Of a stretch of 64,000 nt of DNA, positions 63,891 through 64,000 are shown in pieces. How positions within the stretch are numbered: the stretch's first letter is position 1; the number at the start of each line of letters is the position of its first letter. This stretch comes from Enterobacter sp. Ag1 (GTDB lineage: Bacteria; Pseudomonadota; Gammaproteobacteria; Enterobacterales; Enterobacteriaceae). The notes under the pieces were generated by a model that ran no database searches, had not been told where the DNA came from, and saw nothing but the letters and a program-made list of their open reading frames with translations. The position numbers and the translations under genes were made by a program. Where the stretch lies: assembly GCA_000277545.1 (NCBI GenBank), contig AKXM01000004.1, positions 248,001-312,000 of the forward strand, given 5' to 3'.

Positions 63891-64000
63891 GGCATTAACT
63901 GACGCCTTAGTTTCCCTCTTTTCTCAACGTTCGCCCTCCCGTCAACCCTTGGGCCGGTCTTCCACGCCTGTTCACCATCAGTTTTTCATATTGGTACATC

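Overview
The window comes from a chromosome of the Enterobacteriaceae. From base 1 to about 35 kb the genes are close relatives of Escherichia coli proteins, and many have exactly the E. coli length (FadD 561 aa, YcgB 510, EmtA 203, DsbB 176, CvrA 578). The order is a variant of the E. coli terminus-side order. sdaA-nudL-pabB-yoaH-yoaB-yoaA-tsaB-yeaY-fadD-rnd is joined directly to minEDC-ycgL, then ycgM-ycgN-dsbB-nhaB-fadR-ycgB-dadAX-cvrA-ldcA-emtA-ycgR-ymgE-treA. In E. coli K-12 the two blocks lie apart. GC content is moderately high. A genus such as Cedecea, Kosakonia or a Klebsiella/Enterobacter relative would fit, but I cannot name the species from this sequence.

Layout. 1-28.4 kb is core metabolism and cell division: serine deamination, folate (pabB), tRNA t6A (tsaB), fatty-acid activation (fadD) with its regulator fadR, the Min system, disulfide formation (dsbB), Na+/H+ antiport (nhaB), D-alanine catabolism (dadAX), K+/H+ antiport (cvrA), murein recycling (ldcA, emtA) and a c-di-GMP flagellar brake (ycgR). 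28.5-32.7 kb holds a Fur-box-preceded FhuA/FoxA-type siderophore receptor and periplasmic trehalase. 32.8-35.8 kb is a three-gene envelope operon: a membrane-anchored kinase fold with all catalytic motifs degraded, a secreted protein, and an SH3-like lipoprotein. 36.3-44.2 kb is accessory metabolism and regulation: XRE regulator/MFS pump pair, AraC regulator/FMN reductase pair, Mqo, a second type of GAPDH and a GlxA-type regulator.

44.3-59.1 kb is the most unusual region. It is a histidine-utilisation (hut) cluster of the Pseudomonas five-step type (HutU, HutI, HutF deiminase, HutG deformylase, HutC, HutD) with no canonical histidine ammonia-lyase. In its place is an eight-gene operon: a quaternary-amine (betaine) type ABC transporter, a HutH-like lyase whose MIO-forming Ala-Ser-Gly tripeptide is exactly deleted in alignment, a CaiB-type CoA transferase, a 3-hydroxyacyl-CoA dehydrogenase and a crotonase. 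Two divergent sigma54-type promoters drive hutU and this operon. A HutC-like palindrome lies on each predicted start site, and an NtrC-like site lies between them. I infer uptake and breakdown of a trimethylated histidine (hercynine or ergothioneine) by an MIO-independent elimination, feeding urocanate or a related acid into the Hut pathway and/or a CoA-dependent side-chain pathway.

59.2-63.9 kb holds an SDR lacking the catalytic Lys, a 487-residue secreted-looking protein without Cys or Trp, a Cif-family effector with the Cys-His-Gln triad at exactly the spacing of known Cif proteins, a CynT-like carbonic anhydrase and a small exported protein. No rRNA, tRNA, CRISPR array, insertion sequence or phage was seen.
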